Of a stretch of 64,000 bases of DNA, positions 1 to 11,428 are shown piece by piece. The notes under the pieces were generated by a model that saw only the letters and a list, made by a program, of their open reading frames with translations, searched no databases and was not told where the DNA came from. Positions within the stretch are counted from its first letter, which is position 1; each line of letters opens with the position of its first letter. Origin of the DNA: Puccinia triticina (lineage: Eukaryota > Basidiomycota > Pucciniomycetes > Pucciniales > Pucciniaceae); contig NC_070568.1 in NCBI RefSeq assembly GCF_026914185.1, positions 372,001-436,000 of the forward strand. Reading direction: 5' to 3'. The translations under genes were made by a program, and so were the position numbers.

Positions 1-81
1 CAATCAAATTGCATATTTAAATCAATACATACATAAATAATATTATTTTTAATTTAAACAAACACAAATCAAACTCGGTGA

Positions 82-1773
82 TCAAGACAGCTTTCCCTCA
101 ACATACTCCAGCCCTCTAGGGTTCAGCACCTGGAGCAGCCCGACCTGAATCTCCCTGGCTCTCATAGAAAGCTCCAACCTGCGCGTCACATTCTCAAGGG
201 CAATGGAAGCTTGAGACTCCAGCTGGCAAAGCGAACTTGCCCTGTTCACCAAGCCAAAGTATCCACGCGGCAGCTTGTCAGGGTGGATGCTCTGTCTGGC
301 TCTCAGGTGGCCCCAGGGCTCCAGCAATTGGAGCTCATAGGCAAATTGGTTTGTCGGCTCTGCATAAAGGATCCGAAATCAGCTCTCAAGGTAAAACCAT
401 CTGCTTCGCTGGATTGAAAATGTGCCCACCCCTTAGCTCATTCATAAACCCCTGGTAAACATCCATGTTCTCAATGGCAATCAGGATGCTGTCAAGCTCC
501 TCGAGACTACTGAAACTAGTAACCAGGTCCCTTCCAAGTACTTGAATTGTATTCACTAGCCACTTAGGATATCCCGGACAAGCCCTGAAGGTGTCGACCA
601 TCGCTAGGTTCACCTGATGATCAAAAGCCACCAATTCGGCTAATTTCCGCTGGAGAACCTCAAGCTTCCTGAAAAAAGTATCAACTGATATGGTAGGTCT
701 CCCCGGGAACACCCACCTCCCCGATCGCACCTGTTGCTCAACTTCAGCCTTGATCATCGGCAGAATCACATCCCTGGGTCCGAAAAACCCGAACAAATCC
801 ACCAGATATGGGCTTTCCTCGGCCAGGTAGGTTTGGATCACTACGGATTCATTCGGGTTTATTGAGAAAAATCAGATCATCAATTCATGAACACCAAGAA
901 GAAATCAAACAAAAGCTGCATACCCCCTCGATCAACCAACAGTTTTTCATACTGATACTTGCTCAGCTGTTTGAATAATCTCACTAAGGGATCTGTCCCT
1001 GTCTTTGAAGAAGCCGGATCAATAACTAGAATCGCCCGAAGGTTGCTAAGAATTTGCTGGCTGCGTGTGCGCACACGATCTTCTATAGCAGCGGCCTGCT
1101 CAGTAAACAGTCGGAGTTGATCCAAGGTTTCTTTGAATCTCTGTTTGATGGACGCTTGATCATAATCTTCGATGACTTGTGAGTATTTCCTGACTCGACG
1201 CTTGCTCGCAAACACCCTGTCGAGAATCATATCGATCTCTTGATCGACTTGCTCCTTGCTCATCTTGCCGAGCCTAGAGAAGCTGGGGAGGCGCTTCAAG
1301 GGACAATCAAAAAAGGCTCCATCATGACTGAAGCTCGTAAAACTTGCTAAGAAGCCCTGGATCCTTGGACTGATGATACGGGTTGGAAATTTTTCAATTT
1401 GACCCATTAACTTGGTTTTCCAGCGCAATCTTTTCCCTCTGCGGGGGCTGAGCTCTGCCAGAGGAGTAGAACTGCCAGAACTTCGTGAACTAATATCATC
1501 ATCTACTTCCTCATCGGCCTCGAATTGCGGAACAAAAAAACTCCTTCGGCGGTCCTCTACGGTCATCATGAGAGCGGAGCCAGATCCTCCCGCCTCATCG
1601 ATTTCCATAATTTCAGGTTTGGATAAGCCTTCTTGGCCGTCGTTGGACGCGGCTTCGGCCATACCGCCTTCGCTTCCCACATTCTTGCCTTGTAGTCCAT
1701 CACTGAGAGCGAGTGAATGTGAAGAGGGAGTGATACTCATCAACAGAGAGGCCAAAAATACGATCAGCAACAT
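82..1773 (-). CDS. Predicted secreted protein, three exons, unknown function
   Basis: Three exons join in frame: 1773-924, 840-398 and 333-82, giving about 514 residues. The first intron has GTATGC..TAG borders and the second GTTTTA..GAG. The protein starts with a hydrophobic segment (MLLIVFLASLLMS, residues 1-13) followed by a small-residue stretch ending near SLA at about residue 22, a typical signal peptide. No transmembrane segment follows. Residues 30-100 are acidic and serine-rich, then comes a basic patch (RRGKRLRWK) and a long helical, charged C-terminal half. I recognise no domain. In a rust such a protein would be a candidate effector or cell-wall protein, but that is inference. The start is the only in-frame Met placing the signal sequence at the N-terminus. 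The second donor is weak, so the last exon junction is the least certain part. Confidence 0.65.
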
Positions 1774-2224
1774 TAATGCTTATATGTTTAAATAAGTACG
1801 TGGAAATGAACTTCTAATTTGATTTGAACGACTGTTCGAGTTTCGGCCTGTTCAAGGTTGTCTATCTACGCATCAGAGTCTGAGACCATACCTAAATAGT
1901 TGCAGGCCGAGTCAAAAAAGACGTCCTCTTACCCACATATAAACAAGAGTGCGCAGCCAAATTAATCAATCATTGAGATGGGAGGGATCAATAACGCTAC
2001 ATACTCTGGAGGCGCTTAACTTCGATACACCTTATCACCACGAAGCGTGCTTCGGTCAGCTTTGCTATGAGTGTTGGCAGACCAGTTGTGTCGTAACCTG
2101 ATCACCTTCAGAAGTGTGATTTTAATTAGGCGTAGCATACGTGGAAACCAGTTCCATCGAAGACTTGATATTCCTCAGCGCATAGCTACAAGTCTGTTCA
2201 ACTGCCGTTACATGGGAGAAGAAC
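1774..2224. other. Intergenic, 5' side of the secreted-protein gene
   Basis: No supported coding region is seen on either strand; short ORFs here have no coding character. It should contain the promoter of the minus-strand gene ending upstream at 1773, but I see no unambiguous TATA box or operator. The right end (2216-2224) is the left target duplication of the adjacent MITE. Confidence 0.4.
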
Positions 2225-2354
2225 CGAACTTAACAAAGTCCCTCGAGACTTCGGGCCCCCGGGGGGTAGGCTGAACTCCTCCTGCCGAGGGCTATCGGAG
2301 GCTTGCTTCGCAAGACCAGACGCCCGCAGCAGCGAGGGACTTGGGTTAAGTTCG
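2225..2354. mobile_element. 130-bp MITE with 9-bp target-site duplication
   Basis: The ends are inverted repeats, CGAACTTAAC at the left and GTTAAGTTCG at the right, extending inward through AGTCCCTCG with a small indel. The element is flanked by the perfect 9-bp direct repeat GAGAAGAAC (2216-2224 and 2355-2363). A 9-bp duplication is typical of Mutator-like elements. The interior is GC-rich and has no ORF, so it is non-autonomous. The TIR shares TAACTTAAC..AAGTCCC with the larger element at 37,035-38,185, suggesting one family. Confidence 0.75.
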
Positions 2355-2363
2355 GAGAAGAAC

Positions 2364-2998
2364 GGAAATCATAATTTTGAAACAGGTTTGTAGGCTTTCA
2401 TAACCTGTTTTGAAGTTGGTCCTTTCCATGTATGTAGATCAGTATGACCTATCCTTGTCATGTTTTGCGCACTCTCTCTTACTTCATCCCACTTCACCTA
2501 ATGTCATCATGTGGGGCAATAAACTGTGAGCGCTTGCTGAAAGGGCAGCAGTCGAAACAGTGGGCCTGATGAATCAAACCGCACACATTTTTTGTTTTAT
2601 ACAGATGTATGGATTACGTGTCTATGGAGTGGATGTGCTGGAGTGGTTTCTCAACAACCGGATGAAAATATAAAATGAGATCTGTCTCTTGTGAATGTAT
2701 AATAATAAGGATTTGGACAAGGGTGAATAAATACTAGTGAATTCCTGGAATGCTTGGGATGATGTGTTGTATTATTATTTTTAAATTTTCCTCTATTATC
2801 TAGGGTGAGAAAATGTAATTATACTTAGGCGTCGAGATGTGAATTATATACGCAAATATTAATCATAAGAAATCAAAAATAAATAGGTCAAAAACGTGGG
2901 AGCAGCCCCATGAAGGTGTGAATGATTCGACTCTGGTTTGCAGAACTAAGTAATATGTAGTTTCCAGATTTCGCATGCAGGTGATAATTGAGAGCAGT
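2364..2998. other. Intergenic AT-rich stretch
   Basis: Between the MITE and the stop codon of the MADS-box gene. No coding signal is seen. It probably holds the 3' untranslated region of the MADS-box gene, which is transcribed leftward into this stretch. No repeat family was recognised. Confidence 0.4.
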
Positions 2999-5895
2999 TC
3001 AATGGGGAGAATTCAAGGCTTTTAGGTGGGCTAGTTCTTCAAATTCAAACTGAGAGGAATCACTGGTTTTGGGTCCAGCAATCGGTGGTTTTTTAACCCT
3101 GGAACAGATAAGTGGGGAGGTCAACAACGCAGCACATAGATCCGACTGGAGTAAGAAGTTCGTGGAGGGGGTTGCTTACCTGAAAGCTTGTTTGCCACCT
3201 TTAGGTGGCACTTTACTTTCAAACCCATCATCTTCAAAATCACCCGCCTCTATATATAACTTCATCAAGCGTTGGTTTTCGATCCATCTTTGGGCGTCCA
3301 AAAGATTCAATTTCTTTTCTTCGCAGATTCTTTGGAGGATGCTTGGATCCACAGCTCCCTCACCGGATACTATGTTGGACTCTTCCTCTTCATGTTCGTC
3401 TCCTGGGCATAGCTCAAAGTTGAAATGGTTGAAAATATTCCACTCACTCCCATCATCCGAGTTTTGAACCTCCAACTCCAATTTGTCTTCTTTGCGGATT
3501 AATTTGATGGCTGATGCCGGAAAGCGGATCTTCAATACCGCCGGTATTCCTTCGCTGGAACCTTTCAGTTATTGAGTGATTGTAGCAATTCAGCAAGCGT
3601 CCGTCAGCTAAACGTGAGCCATGCATAGCAAGCTTGATGAAGAAAGTAGAGAAACAGGTAACCAACTTTCTCCAACGAAGGTGCAACAGCAAAACGTACG
3701 CCGAACCCTTTCAATCTTCAACCATCCTTTGACGTGGCTGTTCGGCTTATTCCCAGACCAACTCGATTTGTTTTTGCGACACCAATCCGTGTATTCATCC
3801 AAGATGGTCTGGAGACGCCCTCCCCTGAGGGTTATATTTACTCCTTTCCTCGGTTTCAGCTTTGGTGCGCATTTCAGTCTCGTATTGAAGGTGGTTGGAA
3901 GAGGGGAAGTAACCGGCGCGCCTTGGGCAGAAGTTGAGCTGTGGGCACCCAGGTGCATATTCTGAACGTATGCGCCCGAAGAGCTTTTGATGATTTCGCA
4001 GAGCTCTGTCGTGGCCTGTTCGGGATCCTCGTAGAAGATACATGAGAACTGGACTAGCTTTTGTAGATCCTCACAATAAGAGGCCAAGCCCTCCAACGGC
4101 ACGTGTTTGAGAAGGGCTTTGGAGGTGGAAAGAAGAATCAGTAGCGATCAAGGCAGTGCAAGAAAGGAATCGAGAAAAACTACTCACGCAAATATTCCTC
4201 GAAGAAAAACTTCAAGCACCCCGCGAATAGTTGCTTTGGAGGGAACAGTTCCTGGCGCCACTTTCTTGAATCAAGGCTTGTGTCTCCTAGAGGATAATGA
4301 TCACACGCATCAAGGAAGAGGACAACATTTTGCTCAACCGGCGTTTGAAGGTTTTGGTTGGTAGACTCCAAGTCCATAGCTCCGTAGAATTGCCCAGACT
4401 CTTTGAATAAGAAACTCGATGCAACGGTATTGAAAGTTGGGGCATTGAAAACGTTAGACCGATTGCCGGGCATTGAGCCTATCTTAATCGGATCAGGTGC
4501 TCCAAGCCATGAGTTGTACTGAGCGTCAAATGGGAATTGGCTAGGCAACGCGGGCGGGGTTGCACTTTGGCTCGACAGCGCCGCCCGCTGACGAAGGTCC
4601 GTTTCTGTCCTGCGTCTCTTGATCTTACGGCATTCACTCGGATCCCCCAGTTGTAAGAAGCCGTCCATAGAAAACATCGATTGGTTTTCTTGCGGATTCA
4701 GATTGGTTGGTCCTGGAGGACAGATCTGGAGGCTGGGGACTGTGGCGAGACTATCTGAGGCGGATAAGCCGATTTGTGAACCCAGATTGGGATATGCATT
4801 CTGAATGTCTGATGGACTTAGAAACATCGAATTGTATGGCTGGGACAACGGCTGAGAAGACTCATGGAAAAAGGGGATCGTGTTATTTGTAGCTAAAGAG
4901 CTGGCCAACGCGACATCTTGGCTTCCCGGATGATAGGGTTCGCTGATTGGTTGCTGAAGAGTGCCAGATGGAACGAGATGATTTGAAGGCATGACCATCA
5001 AATCATGTTCTTCAGCCGCGCCCGCTGGATTGGCCGGCCCCTCCTCGGGATCCTCTTGTTCGATACGAATCTCTGCTTCGCCGTCATTTAAGCAAGACTG
5101 TTCAATGGAGCATGTACAGCTTCATCAACCTGAGAAAAATCGATCTGCGCAGTGGGATTCAAACAAAACACTTACCGAGATCAGGCTTTTTCCAGGATCA
5201 TCAGAGACTATCGGCTGGAGGTTAGGCGTAGTAAACGTGTATACAATCCCAGTTTCGGATACCACAAGTAGTAGTAGCTGAGTGCCCGTTAGCGTCGCCA
5301 GCTCATAGGCCTGAATTTCATTTCAATCAGCCATAAGCGATCTGTTCTCTCATCCGTCTGAAGGAAACAGCACGACAAACTTTTTTCATGATGCCGGCCT
5401 TACGTTTAGAAAAAGTGATGTGCTAAAGTGACCATATCAGTGCTAATTAGAAGACGCTGGTGTTTAAGATTGGTTCATCAAGATGAAATACTCACACGCT
5501 TGCTCTTGTCTTGAATGTATTCGATGTCTATTTTTCGCCTGCCAGGATTCTTCTTGCGCTCAGAGGTAACGTCATCCTCATCATCATCATCATCGTCAAC
5601 CCCTTCATTATCTTTCCGCTTCTTTTTGGAGCGAAGAGAGGTTTCATCGGCGCTGAAAATGAACTTGGATTGGTTTCCTTGAAATGTGGGATCCTCGGGG
5701 GTTGGTTCGTCTTCGGACTCTTTTCCAAGGCCATTGTGAGGGGAATTTGACTGTGAATCTCAAAAATGATGAGTGGTGCAACACGGCACGTGTCAAAACC
5801 AATACGTCAGATCTATGCACACTTGCCCCCAAAAAAGTATGACAAGTTGCAGAGAAGATGAGATTTCTTCTAGAAAAATGACCTGCCTGAGCCAT
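2999..5895 (-). CDS. MCM1-like: Mcm1/SRF-type MADS-box transcription factor, eight exons
   Basis: Exons 5895-5883, 5758-5496, 5422-5381, 5310-5176, 5097-4188, 4116-3663, 3554-3180 and 3098-2999 join in frame with GT-AG introns of 70-124 bp to give about 763 residues. An acidic stretch (DDDDDEDD) precedes the MADS domain. The domain starts GRRKIDIEYIQDKSKR (about residue 77), continues HITFSKRKAGIMKK across the next exon, then AYELATLTGTQ and LVVSETGIVYTF, the diagnostic Type I SRF/Mcm1 core. After it comes KSLISSCLND, matching the conserved post-MADS helix of fungal Mcm1 proteins. Mcm1 proteins are nuclear DNA-binding dimers acting on CC(A/T)6GG boxes in mating and cell-cycle genes. The roughly 600-residue C-terminus is much longer than in yeast Mcm1; it has a basic patch (KIKRRR), then a part with no family I recognise. 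The 13-nt first exon is the least certain piece. Confidence 0.85.
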
Positions 5896-6185
5896 GTCGA
5901 TCCACTTCAACCCTTAGCCAATATCCCGCTTGGGATATCCGGTAGATAATCCGGGATATCTGTCGTGGGACCGCGGATCAAGCCAGATATCTGAAACCCG
6001 AGGTTCCGAAACCTGCGGATATAGGCGGATATTTCTGGATCTGAGGCGGGGCTCTTCAGGATGCAGAGGCTCAGCGGAATAGACACGCGCACAAGATGAG
6101 AGGAAACTGGCGAATGGCCTGAATATGAAAAGGAACTGGGGGAAAGAGGATGCCTTGTAAGGGCACCTCAAACAGAAACACAAGG
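5896..6185. repeat. GGATATC-rich degenerate repeat upstream of the MADS gene
   Basis: The words GGATAT and its complement ATATCC recur at irregular spacing between about 5920 and 6035, some as near-palindromes (for example ATATCCCGCTTGGGATAT). This lies in the expected promoter region of the minus-strand MADS-box gene. Whether it is a regulatory array or a decayed repeat cannot be told from sequence alone. Confidence 0.4.
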
Positions 6186-6259
6186 ACAAACAACCCCTGG
6201 TTGCAGACAAGCAACCCCTGGTTGCAGACAAACAACCCCTGGTTGCAGACAAGCAACCC
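6186..6259. repeat. 21-bp minisatellite, about 3.5 units
   Basis: Three full units start at 6186, 6207 and 6228, followed by an 11-bp partial unit. The units differ only by A/G at one position (ACAAACAACC or ACAAGCAACC), alternating A, G, A, G. The overlapping ORFs on both strands are artefacts of the repeat. Confidence 0.85.
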
Positions 6260-8381
6260 GACCTATGGGCCCCCCTTCGACGCAGTCAAAGACTGAGGTA
6301 AGGGATACATGCGAAGGCACCTCTACACGGCAGTTGCAGTGCGCCGCCAAAGCGCCAAAAGTTCGGCCGTCAATTTTGACGGTCCCCCCCCCCCCCCAGC
6401 CAGCGTTGACCGTTCGCATGCCGGCCTCCCGTCAACCGTCAAGTGGACCGCCGAACTTGGCGGCCCCCCCGCCAATGCGCAAGCGGACAACCCGCTGGCA
6501 AAAGTAAAGGCACGTTGACCCGTCCGGCAACACGCCGTCCCACCCGAACCCTCCTGCAAAAGCGGTCAGGGCCGCTTGCCCACCGTTCGATCACCATTCA
6601 ACCACACACCACCGGCAATTTGCCGGCCGATCGCATCACCCGCTTCCCACAACGATGCTTGCTTCATTGTTTTCCGATCATTTTTGACACTCACTCTCAG
6701 GACAGCTCACGGGCACTTTCAAATTGGTTCAACGGCCTGTTGAAACTCGAGCATCATCGCGGCGCTATGCTGCGCTCCAGAGCGTAACGTGCACGAGACT
6801 GTATCATCTCTTTAAACCTAGCATATTCAGTATCGCTCTTCACTCACCTTATAAACCTTCCGTCATGTTTGTGGCCAGAGTACGGTCAAGCTGCACAAAA
6901 TACCTCAAATTGTGTGAATGACCATCAGGATGGTGAGAGAGACAGCAAGGACGAGCATCTGAACATGCTGGAGGTGATCAACATCTTCCATCCGGCCAGT
7001 CAGGTGGACAAGTGGATGGAGGGGGCGAAGGCAAGGAGGAAGAACCCAAAGTCGAATATCAAGGGTGGTACCCATTTGCGGGCTTGGCGGTGAGTGTTGC
7101 AAAATCCCCTCAAGTCCGGCAAAGCCGGGCTTGTCAGCTGGGGCCAGGAAACAGCTGAAACAGGGTTTAATTTCCTTTGCGCGGCGCAGCAACTGGTCTC
7201 AATCCTTCTTACTGGCTACATTCATACTATCCTTGTTAAAATTCTCACCAAAGAGGGAAAGAGAAAAGGAAGAAAAGATTTTTTTGGTGAACAGTCTCGA
7301 GATCCTTGGAGGGGGCACAAGGTGGTCAACTCAGGAAAAGAGGAGAACTGATGATGTTATTACTTGTATGAATAAAGTTTTATATACACGTTTTTGATAA
7401 TGAATAAAATTTAAAGTTGATAATGAATAAAGATAAGTTAGAGACAGAAGTTGAATAAGATTATGATACAGAAGGCTATTCCTCAGAGTTCTAATGACAT
7501 AAAAGGCCGCCACAAAGATTTAATCAGATCAAAAATAAGCTACTTGTTATGGTAAAACATTATCATGGAGTAAGGGATTTTTGGGATAAGTAAGAGAGAG
7601 AGAAGAAATTCCAACAATCCTTTTGTGCATGCAATATGAAAATGTCTGCTCACATGTTGAGCTCTGCGGATTAGAACTCCGCTGCCGGGCTAAGGCCAAG
7701 CTTAGAGACATGCTCAACATGAATCCCAATGAAAGAGAAAGTGTATTTAAGAATCAATGCTATTCCCTGAGTGTACAGAAGCTTATTTCCCTAGTCAATG
7801 TGAGATCTGCTAAGCATACTGCATTAGATTCAATTAAAAACACAGTTTTTTGAACAGTTTGGATTATCTTCTGCGTAGGATTTGGCAAACCCATATGTGT
7901 CCCCTCACTTGGAGTTTTACCCTGTATATTCAGGTGGGAAAATTATATACAAATTGTCCCAGAGTTAAGAGTGGTGTGAGAACCTTTCTTGGGAATATTG
8001 TGCACAAATGGTGGCCATAAACAAAAATCATTACTAAATCTATGAGCCATGTCATTTACACTAAGGGGAATCGGTGGTACCTATCTTCCTTTACAAACAA
8101 GAAGATAAATGTACACCAAATGTGTCAAATTGAAGCACAATGGTTTGCCTCATGAGCCAAGATTCAAGATGATAATACATAAACCCTGCCATATAAATGA
8201 TCAGTTGTTTTCCATTGCTTGTGAAGAATTTTAATTGAATTATTTTGAAATCTGCATGTGGGGTCACAAACCATTGTCATCTGTGTGCAAAAACACAATA
8301 TGGGGTGAGCTACGTTGGGGGTATGGGGCAAAAAAAAAGTGACAGAATTTTTAACGTTTTTCTTTTGGATTTTTTTCAGAG
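6260..8381. other. Unassigned repeat debris
   Basis: GC-rich to about 6700 with C tracts (6384-6397), then AT-rich. Short ORFs exist, but none has a recognisable domain or credible splice sites. The stretch 7,880-8,240 may be the decayed upstream part of the pseudogene at 8382. I see no RNA gene. Confidence 0.3.
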
Positions 8382-8579
8382 GAGGATCATGGAGCCTTCA
8401 CCCCCATTTCTTTACCAAATGACTGGCGGGAGAAGTCTGGTAATATGATTATTAGGCATGTTCCAATTGCCTTTTGTTGTGATGATACATCAGGAAACCA
8501 ATCAAAAAAGTGGAATAAGCACATCACTTATCATTTCACACTTGCAGGTCTTCTTCCCAAGTTGTCAAATCAACAGTGA
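8382..8579 (+). pseudogene. Fragment of a TE-associated basidiomycete ORF
   Basis: An open frame of 65 codons contains PNDWREKSGNMIIRHVPI and then CCDDTSGNQSKKWNKHIT followed by HFTLAGLLPKLSNQQ. From memory, a block of this type (DDTSGN..KxWNKHISFYFTLAGLPP) is conserved in a large family of repeat-associated hypothetical proteins in basidiomycetes; I cannot run the search. The frame ends at TGA 8577-8579, and the homologous continuation cannot be followed, so this is a decayed fragment. Confidence 0.5.
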
Positions 8580-8639
8580 AGTCATAGGGGTAGTGTCAAC
8601 CCTTGAGACATTAATATGTCCAGAAGGGTTTCAAATAAC

Positions 8640-9717
8640 ATCAAATTTAATATAAACATAAAAGTAATATAATTAAAAGAAGACAATACCGCTTTAAGTA
8701 AGAGCACTAATCAAGAGTGCAGGCGCCCTACTAGAATAATGCGGAGTGAGCGCTACATTAAAGCCATTGAGCCAGAACAAGCGCAGCGCGGGCGCTCAAA
8801 GAGATTATGAATAAAAAATGATATTGAATACACTTTATTAAACTATTGTAATAAAAGTTAAGAACATTACAAAAAAGGATAAACAACAAATATAAGACTG
8901 AAAATGTCCAAAGCTGTAAGATGACGAACGCATCACCGAGCTCAGCGATGAGAGAACGTTGAGAGACTCCCTCAAACTAGACAGAGGAACGGTTTGTCTC
9001 CGCTCCTCAGAGAAAAACAGATCAAAATTTTTATTCCGTCCTCGCGAAAGATATACGAAATCGGTAAGACTACTACTTAGATTACTTTCTACGATAGACT
9101 GCAAAAGTACTCTATTGTTAGACTCCTCTAACTAGTATTAGTATCAGATCGACTATCTTCCGCTGGAAAGAATACAATAACTGAATAGTTATTCTTCCGA
9201 TTGACTTTTAGATCTTAACTCGTAAAATTGCACCGTGCTCGTTAGAGATAGCGCTGAAGGTCTTGCTCTGTAAGTTAAACGCCTAGACTACCTAAGAATC
9301 ACTATTCTCATAGATCCTTCGCTTTTGAACCCCTTACTATTTCTCATCCACCTCTTTACCTCAATAATATATATATATATATAACCATTCATTAATAATC
9401 CTGGGTTTATTGGTAATAACCCGACCGCGCTCTTTAGCCGGAAGCAAACCAATTAACTCTCATAAATATCTGAGACTAAACCTCCGATAGCTTCTCTATC
9501 CGGAGAGGCTAGGCTAGTCCAGCTTAATCAGTCTATCCTAGACTAGTAGATTCTATAATAAAAATATACAGAGTCAAAGACTCAGAACACTCGATAAATT
9601 TCTTTATATTCTTTCTTATTTTCCTCTACTCTTTGTATTTAGTCTTTAGTAATATAATATATTACTAAACTTTTGTACAGCTAGTTCTCTACGTGAGAGC
9701 ACCAGCTGACAGGTAGG
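8640..9717. repeat. AT-rich block, possible solo LTR or decayed element
   Basis: Composition changes sharply: A/T-rich with scattered GAGCGC words at the left edge (8,700-8,800) and a (TA)n tract at about 9369-9383. No ORF with coding character is present. The right edge near 9,700 (CTACGTGAGAGCACC) meets coding-like sequence at 9,720. Clean LTR termini or a target duplication were not found, so the class stays open. Confidence 0.35.
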
Positions 9718-9719
9718 AG

Positions 9720-10180
9720 AAATTCTGTGCAATCTGTCCAACTCCACCAAAATATTCAGAGGAGCAGAAGCAATTCTGTAAAATACATTCAACAATCCCC
9801 CAACCTATTTAACAAGTTCAATCCAGACCCACACACTTCTTTACCTACAGAATCAAGGTGTGATCTCTATACTATGCCATCAGGTGGAACTGTTGTCAAT
9901 GCCTTTCTGGATCTTTAAAAATATCTTCAAGCCTCCAGATCCCTTCAGAAGCAACATCTGGCCCTCCAACAATGCCTGGCCCAGCAGGCAGAATCATGTA
10001 CCATCACCCATCAAAAGTGGAACAGTATACCACACTATGGACCATTCCATCTACCATTCCTCTTCCAGAAACCCATCAAGAGGGAGAGGATCAATTTATG
10101 CATCAAACACAATGAGACAATTATATGCCTCCTCAGCAGGCAACACTTTGGGAAATCCATTCTACCATCCTCAAACAATA
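9720..10180 (+). pseudogene. Gln/Ser/His-rich coding-like fragment, copy 1
   Basis: Frames across this stretch encode S/Q/H-rich peptide, including IYHSSSRNPSRGRGSIY near 10,040-10,100. A related block (MYQSSSRSSIGVGQPIY) lies at about 22,885-22,940, on the other side of the DIRS-like element. The reading frame is broken. The family is unknown to me; a retroelement gag or a low-complexity host protein are both possible. Confidence 0.35.
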
Positions 10181-10340
10181 GGGGGTTTCAAAGTAGACCT
10201 GCGCGTGCATGCAGGTCACTTTGCATAACCCAGTTTTGCAAGGAGACTGCAAGTTGACGTTCAACATTTGAGTTGAACGCCGGCTTGCCATGCCTTACAA
10301 CCTCTTGCAACTTGCATGCGCGGGTCTACTTTGAAACCCC
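10181..10340. mobile_element. 160-bp foldback MITE
   Basis: The left end GGGGTTTCAAAGTAGACC and the right end GGTCTACTTTGAAACCCC are inverted copies, with similarity continuing inward through GCGC..GCATGCA. The interior has further short inverted words (TTGCAAGG, CAAGTTG). It abuts the left 27-bp terminal repeat of the DIRS-like element. The target duplication is unclear (TA or AAT). Confidence 0.7.
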
Positions 10341-10643
10341 TTAATGTACAGTGGGTCATCCAAAGTTTTCAAGGTTGCTTGCAGGAGCGCAGTGGATGGG
10401 GGCGTAGTCCATGGAGCGGCGCGCCCAATGGGCAACACGCCGCCCCAAGGCGGAAGTGATGCTGGGACGGCGCACAAAGCGCGGAGAGGCGCAGCCGCAG
10501 TAAACCCACCCACACGGGAGGGATACACCGGCAGAGAGCTCAGGCCGGAACTCAGGCAGCTTTCCGGATCGCCGTGCATCAAACTCGACACCCGACAATC
10601 GCCGTCAAACTGCCAGAAGAAATTTTTTGCCGCATTTTTCACT

Positions 10644-10985
10644 ATGACGGACCAGATGAAAGAAGCATCTGACCACGTCAAACGACTGGCACAAGCAAGC
10701 GCAGAAGACACCCCCGATCTGGACGAGCCACTGATACAACGCGAGATCGCCGAGAACCTGACCTCGAAACCTCAGAAGCAGAAGAAGGCCAAGGTCACAG
10801 CCCCCACCAACTGTACAACAAGGTCGTCATCAAAAGCCCCCGCCGAATCAAGGTCTCTAACGGAGCAACCAACCCCAAAGGAAGGCCCGTTGGCCAATCG
10901 CGAGGAAGTCCAACCAAGCAGAGGTAACGCACTCGCGAGCCTCTGCAGCGATCTGTTTGGCGAACCAAGACTGAAAAGCTGCGCT
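10644..10985 (+). pseudogene. gag N-terminal part of the DIRS-like element
   Basis: The frame opens at ATG 10644 (MTDQMKEASDHVKRL) and runs through a charged, K/Q/S-rich region. Coding character is lost where GCTGCGC-rich sequence begins near 10,986. The next gag segment resumes at about 13,390, so this exon-like piece was split by an insertion. No zinc knuckle is present in this part. Confidence 0.45.
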
Positions 10986-11428
10986 ATGTGCAGAAAGCGG
11001 CGATTTTAGAGCAGCGCAGCGGGCGTCGCTAACCCCCCAGCCCAAAAAGCTGAAGCGGTAGCGTCACCGCGCTGCGCTACCGCTTTCTGCAGCAAAACAC
11101 CGCTATTTCCCTGGATGACATAGCGTAAGCGCATTTGAAAAAGCGGCGCTTTCGCTGCGGGAAAGCGCAGCAATAGCGGTGTGCGCTTTCAACCGCTACT
11201 GGGGCGCTTTTGTGCGCTGCATTGCTTTTTAGCTGATACTTCTTCCGCACTTTTGGCGCTGCCCAGTTAATTCAGCTCAAAAAGCGAAGTATTGGCCCCC
11301 GCTTTCCTTGCTCCGCCTCTGGATTGTTGTGACATGTATTTAGTACTTGACAGCGTTAACTGTCACAGATATTTTGTAGATAGTTTTATTCTGATTTTAT
11401 CACACCGTAATAAAATCATCATTCCTGT

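Noticed and set aside
2071..2274. 67-codon ORF running into the 130-bp MITE
   Set aside because: It crosses the element boundary and has no coding features.
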